A DNA stretch of 64,000 nucleotides from an uncultured Collinsella sp. (GCA_900540855.1 UQHK01000007.1:32607-96606); one strand, 5' to 3'; counted from the first letter of the stretch, positions 42,520 through 51,784 are shown. Numbers and translations: made by a program. The notes: generated by a model not told the origin, from the sequence alone.

Positions 42520-43776
42520 CTAGGCGGACTTCTTCTTGCTGTCGGAGACCATCATGTAGACGGTGAGCACGACGGCGATGGCGGCGATTACGATGGCGCC
42601 GTAGAAGGACTGCTGGTAGGCGGCGCTGCCGGCCTCGGCGTGATACAGCACAGCGGTGATGGGCTGGCTGATCCAGGTGGAAGCGGCATAGCCCAAGAAC
42701 ATGATGCCGTAGTTGACGCCGATGTTGCTGGTACCAAAGGCGCCACCGGTGAGCGGCGGGTAGATGACGAGCAGGGCGCCAAAGCTAAAGCCGAGCAGGG
42801 CGAGCGCAACAAAGAACATGCTCTGCGTAAAGCTCATCGACATGATGACGAGCGCGACGATGGTGACGACAAGGCTGATGAGCAGCGACTTGTAGGCGCC
42901 GAGCTTGTCGATGATCTGGCCGAAGGACAGGCGGCCGACCAGGTTGGCGCAGGTGTTGACGGAGACGACCACGCCGCCGAGGGCGACGGCCGCAGCGCTC
43001 GTGGGGTCGGCGAAGAGCTGGACGGCGGCGATGGAGGCAACCTTGCCCACGAGCAGGGTGCCCGCGGTGGCGGCAAAGGCGAAGGTGACGATGAGGACCC
43101 AGAAGCGCGGGGTCTTGACCATCTCGCCCGGGGTGAGGTCGCCGAAGGTGCCGGCGTGCGCGCCGCCCTTGGGGGCCTCGAAGCCCTCGGGCAGCCAACC
43201 GGCCTCGGGGGCCTTCAGGAACAGGGCGGAGGCGGCGATCATCACAAAGAAGATGACGCCGAGTGCCTTAAGGGCGCCAAAGATGCCCAGGCTCGGGATG
43301 AGCAGCGAGGCGAGCACCGGGGACAGCACGGCGGGACCGGCGGTCGAAGCGGCCAGGGTGATGCCGGAGGCGAGACCCTTCTTGTCGATGAACCACTTTT
43401 GGCCGGTGGTGAGCGCGGGGTTGTAACCCAGGCCGTTGCCGATGGCGGCGACGAGCGAGAACCACAGGTAGAACTGCCACGGCTCGGTAACGGTGCCGGA
43501 CATGAACCAGCCCAGGCCGTAGCACACGGCGGCGGCGATCACGACGTTGCGCGGGCCGATCTTATCGGAGATGCGGCCGGCGAAGATGCCCGTCACGGCC
43601 ATGATGGTCTGAAAGACCGGGAAGGCCCAGGTAAGAGCGCTGGACCACTCGGGATAGACGGCGAGCAGGTTCTTGGACACGACGGAGTACAGCGCGATGG
43701 AGCTGATGAAGAACATGGTGACGCACGCGGCGGAAAGCACGACGGCGCGACCCTTGTTGGAGTTGGTGGAAGCCAT
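42520..43776 (-). CDS. MFS transporter, oxalate/formate antiporter-like (OFA) family
   Basis: 418-residue major facilitator with twelve predicted helices. The loop 2-3 motif is AGRISDKIGPRNVV, and the GLGYNPALTTGQKWFIDKKGLASG stretch after helix 4 is typical of the OFA/monocarboxylate branch, whose members move small organic acids. LSFGQIIDKLGAYKSL repeats the loop motif in the second half. Encoded between an SDR and a Gfo/Idh enzyme on one strand, so it probably imports the substrate of those enzymes, perhaps a sugar acid (inference). ATG at 43776 has only AGAAAGAG upstream, a modest ribosome binding site. Confidence 0.88.
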   Translation of the reverse strand: MASTNSNKGRAVVLSAACVTMFFISSIALYSVVSKNLLAVYPEWSSALTWAFPVFQTIMAVTGIFAGRISDKIGPRNVVIAAAVCYGLGWFMSGTVTEPWQFYLWFSLVAAIGNGLGYNPALTTGQKWFIDKKGLASGITLAASTAGPAVLSPVLASLLIPSLGIFGALKALGVIFFVMIAASALFLKAPEAGWLPEGFEAPKGGAHAGTFGDLTPGEMVKTPRFWVLIVTFAFAATAGTLLVGKVASIAAVQLFADPTSAAAVALGGVVVSVNTCANLVGRLSFGQIIDKLGAYKSLLISLVVTIVALVIMSMSFTQSMFFVALALLGFSFGALLVIYPPLTGGAFGTSNIGVNYGIMFLGYAASTWISQPITAVLYHAEAGSAAYQQSFYGAIVIAAIAVVLTVYMMVSDSKKKSA

Positions 43777-43861
43777 GGGACTCTTTCTAATCGATGCGGG
43801 GGGAGGGGAGGGGCAAACGCCGCTGAGGTGCTTGCCCCGCGCCCCTTTCTACCGGGTTGGT

Positions 43862-44743
43862 TTACTGGTCGGTCGGCTTGGCGACGCCGGACTCATCGGA
43901 CCAAAGCTCGATACCCTTGTTCTTAAGGTAGTTGTCGGCATAGGCGCGACGGCCGCCGGGCTTAGCGGTGAGGTCGCCCATCATGTTGGAGAAGCCGCCA
44001 TCAACCTTGATGGCGTCGCCGGTGGTAAAGTCCGAGCGCTTGGACGCCAGGAACATGACGGCGTTGGCGATATCGCTGACCTCGCCGATGCGGCGCGTGG
44101 CGATAAGGCGGCTGCGGCTCTTCTCGACCTCGGGGTCAGCGTAAAAGCTCGCCGACATGGGGGTCTTGACAAAGCAGGGCTCGACGCAGTTGGAGCGCAC
44201 GCCGTAGGGGCCCCACTCGGCGGCCAGCATCTTGGACATCATGTTGACGCCCGCCTTGGTGGAGCTGTACACGCCCGAGAACGTCTCGGGGGAGTGGCTG
44301 GCGACGGTCGAGATGTGCACCAGACGACCCTGGCCGGCCTTGATCATCTCGCGACCAAAGCGCTGCGAGGTGATGAAGTAGCCGGTGAGGTTGACGTTGA
44401 TGACCTCGTTCCAGTCACTCAGCGGCAGGTCTTCCATGGCGGCGAAGCGCAGGATGCCGGCGGTGTTGACGAGGACGTCGACGCGGCCGAAGTCGGCGAT
44501 GGTGGCATCGACGGCGGCCTGAACCTCGGCCTCGTCGGTGGCGTTCATCTTGTAGCCCTCGGCGTGGATGCCAAACTCGGCGGCGAGGTCGGCAGCTGTG
44601 GCCTTGACCTTCTCCTCGTCCAGGTCGAGCAGGACAACGTTGGCGCCGTTGCGGGCGAACTCGCGGCAGATCTCGACGCCCATGCCGCCGAGCGCGCCGG
44701 TCACAGCGCAGACATCGCCCTCGAGCTTAAGCCAGTTGCTCAT
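43862..44743 (-). CDS. Short-chain dehydrogenase/reductase
   Basis: 293-residue classical SDR. NAD(P) motif TGALGGMGVEI (residues 15-25), NTAGI, and the catalytic set Ser (ISTVASHS) and Tyr-X3-Lys (VYSSTKAG) are present; the C-terminal GDAIKVDGGFSNM is typical. A tail of about 40 residues beyond the usual 250-residue core (TAKPGGRRAYADNYLKNKG) may shape the substrate site. Similar SDRs oxidise sugar acids, polyols or steroids. ATG at 44743 follows AGAAGGGAAGTTCCT. First gene of the operon, divergent from a LysR regulator. Confidence 0.9.
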   Translation of the reverse strand: MSNWLKLEGDVCAVTGALGGMGVEICREFARNGANVVLLDLDEEKVKATAADLAAEFGIHAEGYKMNATDEAEVQAAVDATIADFGRVDVLVNTAGILRFAAMEDLPLSDWNEVINVNLTGYFITSQRFGREMIKAGQGRLVHISTVASHSPETFSGVYSSTKAGVNMMSKMLAAEWGPYGVRSNCVEPCFVKTPMSASFYADPEVEKSRSRLIATRRIGEVSDIANAVMFLASKRSDFTTGDAIKVDGGFSNMMGDLTAKPGGRRAYADNYLKNKGIELWSDESGVAKPTDQ

Positions 44744-44975
44744 AGGAACTTCCCTTCTTGTGCCTCCCTGTGGGCCGCTCCCATTAATCGACCCACGTGG
44801 TTTTCGCTGGTTATCGTATGCTTTGCATTTGCGCAGGTGAATTGCATATTTGTTAGAATGGCGTTAACCATAGGTTTACACTGTGCGATGCAGTTTATTC
44901 TCAATTGAGCGCATGACCTGCGAAACAACCTCCTGTGGCACCATGTGGCCACGGGCGCGAAAACGGGAGATTGAC

Positions 44976-45854
44976 GTGTACGATCGACGACTTGAGGCCA
45001 TATCGGCCGCTGCGGAGCTGGGAAGCTTCTCGCGTGCGGCGGCACAATTGCGCGTGTCGACTCCGGCGCTCGTCAAGCAGGTGTCGGGCTTCGAGGCCGA
45101 GTTCGGCATCACGCTGTTCGAACGCTCGCACTCGGGCGTCAAGGTGACGCCGGCGGGCGCTCTGCTGGTGGACGACGCGCGCTCGATCATGCGGCAGTCC
45201 GAGGACGCGCTGCGCCGTGCCCGACGCGCGGCGGGCGATGGCGGTGCCGTGCGCCTGGGCGTGTCGATGATGTGCCCTGGGCGCCAGACGCTGTCGATGT
45301 GGACGAGTGTGCACGAACTGGAGCCGTCACTGCGCTTTGAGATTGTGCCGGTGAGTGACCTTTATGATGAGCGCGAGACCGTCATGCGCAGCTTGGGCCG
45401 CGAGGTCGATGTGGTGCAATCGAGTTTTTCTACCCCACGCTGGGGTGATGCCTGCCAAAAGCTCCTTATCGTCAACGTACCGTTTTATATTGATGTGCCG
45501 CGCACGAGCCCGCTTGCGCGCAAGACGCGCATCACAGTTGCCGACCTGGAGGGCATGCGCCTGCGCGTGCTCCGTCACGGCAACGACGCTATGGACAGCC
45601 TGCGCATCGACCTGTTGGCCGACGGCGGTGTGGACGTGATCGACGTGGATAGCTTCGACTTTGCGCTCTTTAACGAGGCGGAGGAAAAGGGCGATGCGGT
45701 GCTCACCTGCGGAGCGTGGTCGGGCGTGCACCCGGCCTTTGTGGGCGTACCGTTCCTATGCGGCCGCGAGGTGCCGGTCTATTTGCACTACCCGCTTGAG
45801 CCCACCCTCCAAGTCCAAAAATTCGTCAACGCCATGGCCCAACTCCTCAAGTAG
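44976..45854 (+). CDS. LysR family transcriptional regulator
   Basis: 292 residues. The N-terminal winged helix-turn-helix (residues 1-60: LEAISAAAELGSFSRAAAQL, STPALVKQVSGFEAEFGITL, FERSHSGVKVTPAG) is canonical, followed by a periplasmic-binding-like effector domain. GTG at 44976 follows ACGGGAGATTGAC; the longer start at 44883 is rejected. Divergent from the SDR-MFS-oxidoreductase operon across 232 bp, the normal arrangement for a LysR activator of that operon. I could not pick a clear T-N11-A site in the gap. A strong terminator follows. Confidence 0.9.
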   Translation: MYDRRLEAISAAAELGSFSRAAAQLRVSTPALVKQVSGFEAEFGITLFERSHSGVKVTPAGALLVDDARSIMRQSEDALRRARRAAGDGGAVRLGVSMMCPGRQTLSMWTSVHELEPSLRFEIVPVSDLYDERETVMRSLGREVDVVQSSFSTPRWGDACQKLLIVNVPFYIDVPRTSPLARKTRITVADLEGMRLRVLRHGNDAMDSLRIDLLADGGVDVIDVDSFDFALFNEAEEKGDAVLTCGAWSGVHPAFVGVPFLCGREVPVYLHYPLEPTLQVQKFVNAMAQLLK

Positions 45855-45866
45855 CTTACACAAAAC

Positions 45867-45894
45867 GAGGCCCTGGCCAAACGGCCAGGGCCTC
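45867..45894 (+). terminator. Terminator after lysR-type gene
   Basis: GAGGCCCTGGCC pairs perfectly with GGCCAGGGCCTC around AAAC, then ACTAACTTTTATT. Confidence 0.85.
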
Positions 45895-45937
45895 ACTAAC
45901 TTTTATTCCGTTTTAAATGACGGGCTAATCGCGTACA

Positions 45938-46047
45938 GGAGGGTGCCCCGGGGACGGGCGGGGTATTTCCTCCGCGCGCAGTTTCGCAGCGCAGCGAGAA
46001 TGTTTGAGCACGGAGGAAATACCCCGCCCGTCCCCGGGGCACCCTCC
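45938..46047. repeat. Perfect 37-bp inverted repeat between convergent genes
   Basis: Arms 45938-45974 (GGAGGGTGCCCCGGGGACGG...) and 46011-46047 are exact reverse complements, loop 36 nt. This is the longest perfect inverted repeat I found here. It lies between the lysR-type terminator and the stop codon of the convergent ABC gene. Confidence 0.92.
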
Positions 46048-46061
46048 GTCAGTAATCGGTC

Positions 46062-47981
46062 CTACTCCAGCTCAAACGCTCCGGTGTAGAGCTGGTAGTA
46101 ATACCCGCGCTTGGCGATCAGTTCGTCGTGGTTGCCGCGCTCGATGATGCGGCCGTGATCCAGACAGATGATCGCGTCGGAGTTGCGCACGGTGGACAAG
46201 CGGTGCGCGATGACAAACGTCGTGCGGCCTTCCATGAGCTTGTCCATGCCGGCCTGTACGATCGCCTCGGTGCGGGTGTCGATGGAGCTCGTGGCCTCGT
46301 CCAGAATCATCGCCGGCGGATCGGCGACGGCGGCGCGCGCGATCGAAATCAGCTGGCGCTGGCCCTGCGACAGCTGTGCGCCGTTGCCGGTGAGCATGGT
46401 GTCGTAGCCGTCGGGGAGGCGGGTGATAAAGTCGTCCGCGCCCGCGAGCTTGGCCGCCGCGATGCACTCCTCGTCGGTGGCATCCAGGTTGCCGTAGCGG
46501 ATGTTATCCATCACGGTGCCGGTGAACAGGTTCACGTCCTGCAGCACGACGCCCAGGCTTCGGCGCAGGTCGGCCTTGCGGATCTTGTTGACGTTGATGC
46601 CGTCGTAGCGGATCTTGCCGTCGGCGATGTCGTAGAAGCGGTTGATGAGGTTGGTGATGGTCGTCTTGCCGGCTCCGGTGGCGCCGACAAACGCGACCTT
46701 CTGGCCCGGCTTGGCAAACACGGACACGCCGTGCAGCACCTCGTGGTCGGGCGTGTAGCCAAAGTCGACGTTGTCCATGACCAGGTCGCCGCGCAGCGGT
46801 ACGTACTCGATCTCGCCGGTTGCGCGGTGCGGATGTTTCCATGCCCACATGCCGGTGTGGTGGTCAGCCTCCTCGAGCTGCCAGGTATCGGGGTTGACCT
46901 GCGCGTTGACGAGCGTCACATAGCCTTCGTCGGCTTCGGGCTTCTCGTCGATGAGCTCAAAGATACGGTCGGCGCCGGCGAGGCCCATGACCACGGCGTT
47001 GATCTGCTGCGAGATCTGGCCGATCTGTCCGCAGAACTGCTTGGTCATGTTGAGGAACGGCACCACGACGGCGATGGACAGCGCCATGCCCGAGATGCTC
47101 AGGTTGGGCACGCCCAGTGCCAGGAAAATGCCGCCGGCAAGGGCCACCAGCACGTAGAGCAGGTTGCCCAGGTTCATAAGGATGGGCATGAGGATGTTGG
47201 CATACATGTTGGCCTTCTGGGAGACCTCAAAGAGCTTTTCGTTGCGCTCGTCAAAATCGGCCTCGGCGGCAGACTCGTGGCAGAACGCCTTGACGACCTT
47301 CTGGCCGTTCATGACCTCCTCGATATGGCCCTCGACCACGCCGAGCTCGGTCTGCTGCGCAATGAAGAAGCGCGCGGAGTTGGAGCCGAGCAGCTTGGTC
47401 ATAAAGGTCATAAAGGCGACGCCGGCGATGATGACCAGGCACATCCACACGCTGTAGTACAGCATGATAAAGAACACCGTGACGATGATGATGATCGTCA
47501 TGAGCAGGTTGGGCAGCGACTGGCTGATCATCTGACGCAGTGTGTCGATGTCGTTGGTGTAGTGGCTCATGATATCGCCGCGCTGGTGCGTGTCGAAGTA
47601 GCGGATCGGCAGGTCCTGCATGCGGTTGAACATCATCTCGCGCAGCTTCTCGAGCGAGCCCTGCGTGACGATAGCCATGGCGCGGTTCCAGAAGAGCGAG
47701 GACAGGACGCCGACGCCGTAGATGCAGGCGAGGGTGGTCACGAGCTGCAGAATCTTGGGCTGTGCGGCTTCCCAATGGCCCGACTGCCACGATTCGCTAA
47801 TAATCTGCAGGGCGCTCTGCAGGAAGGTCGCGCCGATGGAGTTGATGATGGCGCAGAGCACCACGCCGGCGACGACGAGGGGCAAAAGCACGGGATAGAA
47901 GCCAAAGAGCGTCTTGATGAGGCGCGACATGGTGCCCCCCTTGCGGTTGAGCGCGCGCTCGGCGGTCGTTGCCTTACTCAT
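46062..47981 (-). CDS. ABC exporter half-transporter, canonical subunit (pair 3)
   Basis: 639 residues. Membrane domain with six helices (about 30-340), then an ATPase domain with Walker A GATGAGKTT, signature LSQGQRQLISIARAAV and intact Walker B MILDEATSSID. An insert before the ATPase core (about residues 350-395: GYVTLVNAQVNPDTWQLEEA and following) is rich in polar and aromatic residues and is not seen in the other two pairs. ATG at 47981 overlaps the 3' end of the partner gene by 8 bp (ATGAGTAA) and uses GGAGGCGAG as ribosome binding site. Last gene of the marR operon. Confidence 0.9.
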   Translation of the reverse strand: MSKATTAERALNRKGGTMSRLIKTLFGFYPVLLPLVVAGVVLCAIINSIGATFLQSALQIISESWQSGHWEAAQPKILQLVTTLACIYGVGVLSSLFWNRAMAIVTQGSLEKLREMMFNRMQDLPIRYFDTHQRGDIMSHYTNDIDTLRQMISQSLPNLLMTIIIIVTVFFIMLYYSVWMCLVIIAGVAFMTFMTKLLGSNSARFFIAQQTELGVVEGHIEEVMNGQKVVKAFCHESAAEADFDERNEKLFEVSQKANMYANILMPILMNLGNLLYVLVALAGGIFLALGVPNLSISGMALSIAVVVPFLNMTKQFCGQIGQISQQINAVVMGLAGADRIFELIDEKPEADEGYVTLVNAQVNPDTWQLEEADHHTGMWAWKHPHRATGEIEYVPLRGDLVMDNVDFGYTPDHEVLHGVSVFAKPGQKVAFVGATGAGKTTITNLINRFYDIADGKIRYDGINVNKIRKADLRRSLGVVLQDVNLFTGTVMDNIRYGNLDATDEECIAAAKLAGADDFITRLPDGYDTMLTGNGAQLSQGQRQLISIARAAVADPPAMILDEATSSIDTRTEAIVQAGMDKLMEGRTTFVIAHRLSTVRNSDAIICLDHGRIIERGNHDELIAKRGYYYQLYTGAFELE

Positions 47982-49818
47982 GGGCCTCGCCTCCTTCCTG
48001 GGTCTGAGCTTGCGTTGCGGTCATGTCGGTGTTGTCTGCCGTCGTGTTCGCGTCGCCAGAGACGTCGTCGGCGTCTTGCGTACCTTCGGCAGACATCTTG
48101 TTTTGCGAGGTAAAGGTCTCGCGGTAGATCTCGCTCGTCTTAAGCAGCTCGTCATGGTTGCCGATCTGCGCGATACGGCCGCCCTCCATGACGATGATGC
48201 GGTCTGCGTCCTGCACGGAGCTGATGCGCTGGGCGATGATGAGCTTGGTCGTGTTGGGCAGATAGCTTGCCAGCCCTGCGCGAATCTTGGCGTCGGTCTT
48301 GGTGTCGACGGCGCTGGTGGAGTCGTCCAGGATCAAGATCTTGGGGCGACGCAGCAGGGCACGCGCAATGCACAGGCGCTGCTTCTGACCGCCGGAAACA
48401 TTGGAGCCGCCCTGTTCGATCCAGGTGTCATAGCCCTTGGGGAAGCCATCGACAAACTCGTCGGCGCAGGCCAGATGCGCTGCCTCGCGGACTTCCTCGT
48501 CGGTGGCGTTCGGGTCGCCCCAACGCAGGTTCTCGGCGACGGTGCCGCTAAACAGCACGTTTTTCTGCAGCACCATGGCGACCTGGTGACGCAGCGCGTC
48601 CAGGTCGTAGTCGCGCACGTCCACGCCGCCCACGCGCACAGCGCCTTCGGTGGTGTCGTACAGGCGGGCGATGAGGTTAACGAGCGTGGACTTGGCCGAG
48701 CCGGTGCCGCCGATGATGCCGATGGTCTCGCCGCTCGTAATGTGCAGGTCGATATCGTCGAGCGCCTGGCGCTTCGCATGCTTGGAATACTTAAAGCTCA
48801 CGTGGTCAAAGTCGATGGAACCGTCGGCAACCTCGAGCACGGGCTCGGCGGGATCGGCGATCGTGGGCTCGGCAGCCAGCACCTCGGCAATGCGGTGTGC
48901 CGATTCGTCGGCCATGGTCACCATGACAAAGATCATCGACAGCTGCATCAGGCTCATGAGAATCTGGAAACCATAGGTAAAGGTCGAGGAGAGCTGGCCC
49001 ACGTCGAACAGCGTGCCCTGGCTCGTGATGATGAGCTTGGAGCCCAGGTAGATGATGACGACAAACGCGCCGTTGACGCAGATGTTCATCATGGGGTTGT
49101 TAAAGGCGAGCAGCTTCTCGGCGCGGGTGAAGTCCATCTGGACGTCGCGCGCGGCGGTCGCGAACTTCTCCTTCTCAAAGTCTTCGCGCACATAGCTCTT
49201 GACCACGCGCATGCCGGTGACGTTTTCCTCAACGGACTCGTTAAGGGCATCGTACTTGTGGAACACGCGCGAGAAGATGGGGCGCACCTTAAAGATGATA
49301 AAGAACAGTCCAAAGCCCAGCAGCGGAATGATGACCAGGTAGACCATGGCGACGCTGCCGCCCATGATAAACGCCATGGTAAAGGCGAAGATCAATACCA
49401 GCGGCGCGCGCACGGCGATACGGATGATCATCATAAAGGCCTGCTGCACGTTGTTGATATCGGTGGTCAGGCGCGTGACGAGCGAGGAGCTCGAGAACTC
49501 ATCGATGTTGGCAAAGCTGAACGTCTGGATCTTGTAGAACAGGTCGTGACGCAGGTTCTTGGCGAACCCGCAGCTCGCATGGCTGCAGGTGACGCCGGCC
49601 GCGGCGCCAAAAGCAAGGGATGTTAGCGCGATGAGCACCAAAAAGCCTGCGGTGGGAAGCATCTCGGCTACGGTGGCGCCGTCTTTGATGGCGTCGATCA
49701 GGTTGGCGGTGATAAATGGAATCAGCATCTCGCAGAGCACCTCGCCAAGCACGAGCAGCGGCGTGGCGACAGTGACTTTCATATAGTCGCGGATGCTTCC
49801 CATGAGGGTTTTAATCAT
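47974..49818 (-). CDS. ABC exporter half-transporter, degenerate-site subunit (pair 3)
   Basis: 614 residues. Six-helix exporter domain, then an ATPase domain with the unusual Walker A GGTGSAKST (Ala for the last Gly), signature VSGGQKQRLCIARALL and Walker B LILDDSTSAVD, where Asp replaces the catalytic Glu. The C-terminus has a 45-residue Thr/Asp/Gln-rich tail. ATG at 49818 overlaps the marR stop by 8 bp (ATGATTAA), so regulator and both subunits are translationally coupled. Substrate unknown; architecture resembles LmrCD-type drug exporters. Confidence 0.9.
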   Translation of the reverse strand: MIKTLMGSIRDYMKVTVATPLLVLGEVLCEMLIPFITANLIDAIKDGATVAEMLPTAGFLVLIALTSLAFGAAAGVTCSHASCGFAKNLRHDLFYKIQTFSFANIDEFSSSSLVTRLTTDINNVQQAFMMIIRIAVRAPLVLIFAFTMAFIMGGSVAMVYLVIIPLLGFGLFFIIFKVRPIFSRVFHKYDALNESVEENVTGMRVVKSYVREDFEKEKFATAARDVQMDFTRAEKLLAFNNPMMNICVNGAFVVIIYLGSKLIITSQGTLFDVGQLSSTFTYGFQILMSLMQLSMIFVMVTMADESAHRIAEVLAAEPTIADPAEPVLEVADGSIDFDHVSFKYSKHAKRQALDDIDLHITSGETIGIIGGTGSAKSTLVNLIARLYDTTEGAVRVGGVDVRDYDLDALRHQVAMVLQKNVLFSGTVAENLRWGDPNATDEEVREAAHLACADEFVDGFPKGYDTWIEQGGSNVSGGQKQRLCIARALLRRPKILILDDSTSAVDTKTDAKIRAGLASYLPNTTKLIIAQRISSVQDADRIIVMEGGRIAQIGNHDELLKTSEIYRETFTSQNKMSAEGTQDADDVSGDANTTADNTDMTATQAQTQEGGEAHE

Positions 49819-50314
49819 CCAGTTCCTCCCAGGTTACGCGGATTTTATCGAGCATTTCGGCGAGGTCCTCGCGCTCGTCGTGGGTGAGCGCGCTAAAGGC
49901 CCGTTCTCTAAAGCGGATGCGGGCCGCCTGGTCGATGCGGGCGTTTTCCCGGCCGGTTTCGGTCAGGCGAATGGTGAGTTGCCGTCGATCCTTGGGGTTA
50001 CGGCTGCGCTCGATGAGGCCGTTGAGCTCGAGCTTGGACAGGATCTCGGAAAGCGATCCCGGCTTGAGGTCAAAGTGCATGCCGAGCTCCTGCTGCGACA
50101 TCTCGCCGCCGGGTTGCTTGGCTAGCAGGCAGATGATGGGCGCCTTGCCGGATACGCCTCCGCCATGAAAGTGCATGTAATGGCCGCAAAAGCCCAGGCC
50201 GCTCAGGATGCGCTTGGCGAGTTTGTCTTCGGCGCTGACCGCTTCGGGTATGTCTACCGGTTGCGACGGGTCACCGCCGGGCTCATGCGGAAGGACGAGT
50301 GGTTCAACACACAT
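49811..50314 (-). CDS. MarR family transcriptional regulator
   Basis: 167 residues. Winged helix at about 65-130: GEMSQQELGMHFDLKPGSLS recognition region, then the wing ELNGLIERSRNPKDRRQLTIRLTETG, a textbook MarR signature (DRRQ). A His/Gly-rich stretch before it (GFCGHYMHFHGGGVSG, residues 42-57) is unusual and might bind a metal or ligand. It heads the operon with exporter pair 3 and overlaps the next gene by 8 bp. The promoter carries palindromes that this protein probably binds. Confidence 0.9.
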   Translation of the reverse strand: MCVEPLVLPHEPGGDPSQPVDIPEAVSAEDKLAKRILSGLGFCGHYMHFHGGGVSGKAPIICLLAKQPGGEMSQQELGMHFDLKPGSLSEILSKLELNGLIERSRNPKDRRQLTIRLTETGRENARIDQAARIRFRERAFSALTHDEREDLAEMLDKIRVTWEELDD

Positions 50315-50344
50315 ATCTAAGCTTCGCTCCTTTCTTTAGTTAGG

Positions 50345-50398
50345 TAGAGAGATTGTTTTGTACCTAAGTGATTCTAGAGGTACCTAACTTATTGTCAA
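50345..50398 (-). promoter_or_regulatory. Promoter and MarR operator region for exporter pair 3
   Basis: On the minus strand, TTGACA (50393-50398 complement), 16-bp spacer and TAGAAT (50371-50376 complement). The palindrome AGGTACCT (50378-50385) sits in the spacer; TACCTAA repeats at 50361-50367 and 50381-50387, and an inverted TTAGGTA ends near 50345. Confidence 0.65.
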
Positions 50399-50516
50399 GG
50401 TACCGAATCGATTTTGTGGCAGTGCTGGGATGCCGGTGCCAGGGGAATCTTGGACAGTCTTTGCAGCGTAGATTCAGCGGGCCACGGCGTATCCCGGAGT
50501 TTCCGATAGGTTCATT

Positions 50517-50554
50517 AAGGGGGCGAGACTGGCAGTTGCCGGTTTCGCCCCCTT
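50517..50554 (-). terminator. Hairpin after fic
   Basis: AAGGGGGCGA pairs with TCGCCCCCTT 14 bp downstream of the fic stop codon. No strong U-run on the minus strand. Confidence 0.55.
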
Positions 50555-50567
50555 GGCTTTCCGGGAC

Positions 50568-51740
50568 TTAGAGCGGCTCGTCGCCGGTTCGGAGGATAGC
50601 GAGGTATGGCTCATATGAAAACGTGCGATATCGCTTCCTGCTCGTGTCGCGTTGGACAAGAATGCCCCAATCGGTAAATTGGGATATAAGGTTGTTTGCG
50701 CTCGATCTGCTAATCGGCATTCGTTCAGAGACAAAGGCGGTGTCGACGATCGGATTGCCCTCGAGAAGGTCGAGCAGCATAAGGGCGTTCGTTGTAGCCC
50801 TTCCTGCCTTTTCGCGAATCAGCCTTTCGGTTTCCGAATGGAGGTCGACGAGCTTTCGCATCGAATCCCGCGCCTCGCGTGCGCTCGCAAGCAAGCAGGT
50901 GCTGAAAAACGAAACCCATCCCTCGAAATCACCTGTCTGCCTTACGTGCATGAGCCAATCGTAGTATTCGCTCCTGTGCCGTTTGAGTTCATACGAGGGA
51001 TAGATGACCGGTTTAGTGAGCGCCCCATCATGTATGAGCGAAAGGAGGATGAGCAGACGCCCGAGGCGTCCGTTGCCGTCGAGGAACGGATGTGTGGTTT
51101 CAAACTGGTAGTGCACCAAAGCAGCCTTGATGACCGGGTCGATGTCGTCACGCTCATTGATGAAAAGCTCGAGGTCGCCAAGCGCCTCCTTCATATCCTC
51201 CGTGTTAGGGGGGACGTACGGTGCCTCATTGAGCATGCAGCCGTTTGGTCCGACCCAGTTCTGGGTCGTCCTGAACTGGCCCGGCGTCTTGTCGGAGCCT
51301 CTGCCATTTCCGAGCAACGTGGCATGAACGGTCTTGAGCAACCTCATGCAGAGCGGCAATTCCTCCATGAGCTCAGTTGCCTGCTGCACCGCCCGAGTGT
51401 AGTTGACGACGTCGGTTAGGTCCCGGCTCGCATTGGATTCGTTTGACGGGTCAAGAACATCATCGAACGTACATTGCGTACCTTCGATTTGGGAGGATAA
51501 GAGCGCTTCCTTGCGAACGTACATGGAAAGGTACATGTCGATGTTCGGAACAAAGCGAGACATGCCCTCAACCTCGCCGAGTGCGGCACGGCAATCGGAG
51601 ACAAGTCGCATGGAATCAGCGGATAAATCGAGTGGAAAGAATGAATCCATATTGGCGGGTCTAAACGAATCATAGGCGAGGGCTCCTGAAAGGTTGTGCC
51701 TGACGTTTCCCTGTCGTCCGGGTGTGATGGGTGCGAGCAT
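50568..51740 (-). CDS. Fic family protein with inhibitory helix and C-terminal winged helix
   Basis: 390-residue Fic enzyme; most such proteins transfer AMP from ATP to a hydroxyl on a target protein. The catalytic loop HPFLDGNGRLGR is complete at residues 217-228. The inhibitory motif (S/T)xxxE(G/N) is present at 82-87 (SSQIEG), N-terminal to the Fic core, so this is a class II, self-inhibited Fic. The C-terminal ~90 residues look like a winged helix (VSERMPISRSSANNLISQFT), which suggests DNA binding. Two 34-bp dyads upstream fit autoregulation. ATG at 51740 has TTAGGAC 11 bases upstream. Target unknown. Confidence 0.9.
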   Translation of the reverse strand: MLAPITPGRQGNVRHNLSGALAYDSFRPANMDSFFPLDLSADSMRLVSDCRAALGEVEGMSRFVPNIDMYLSMYVRKEALLSSQIEGTQCTFDDVLDPSNESNASRDLTDVVNYTRAVQQATELMEELPLCMRLLKTVHATLLGNGRGSDKTPGQFRTTQNWVGPNGCMLNEAPYVPPNTEDMKEALGDLELFINERDDIDPVIKAALVHYQFETTHPFLDGNGRLGRLLILLSLIHDGALTKPVIYPSYELKRHRSEYYDWLMHVRQTGDFEGWVSFFSTCLLASAREARDSMRKLVDLHSETERLIREKAGRATTNALMLLDLLEGNPIVDTAFVSERMPISRSSANNLISQFTDWGILVQRDTSRKRYRTFSYEPYLAILRTGDEPL

Positions 51741-51750
51741 CGTTAGTGTC

Positions 51751-51784
51751 CTAAGAACAGATTTGAGCCAAAACTTGTTCTTAG
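51751..51784. promoter_or_regulatory. 34-bp dyad operator, copy 1, upstream of fic
   Basis: CTAAGAAC (51751-51758) and GTTCTTAG (51777-51784) form a perfect 8-bp dyad with an 18-bp spacer containing GCCAAAACTTG. It begins 10 bp from the fic start codon. Confidence 0.65.

Noticed and set aside
41305..43926. 873-residue open frame antisense to the oxidoreductase and MFS genes
   Set aside because: Mirror frame of two clear genes, no domain, Gly/Val/Asp/His-rich composition typical of antisense GC-rich frames.
47974..49818. Walker A GGTGSAKST read as an inactivated ABC subunit
   Set aside because: The Lys and Ser/Thr are intact, and I recall a similar variant in degenerate-site subunits of other heterodimeric exporters; asymmetry is expected.
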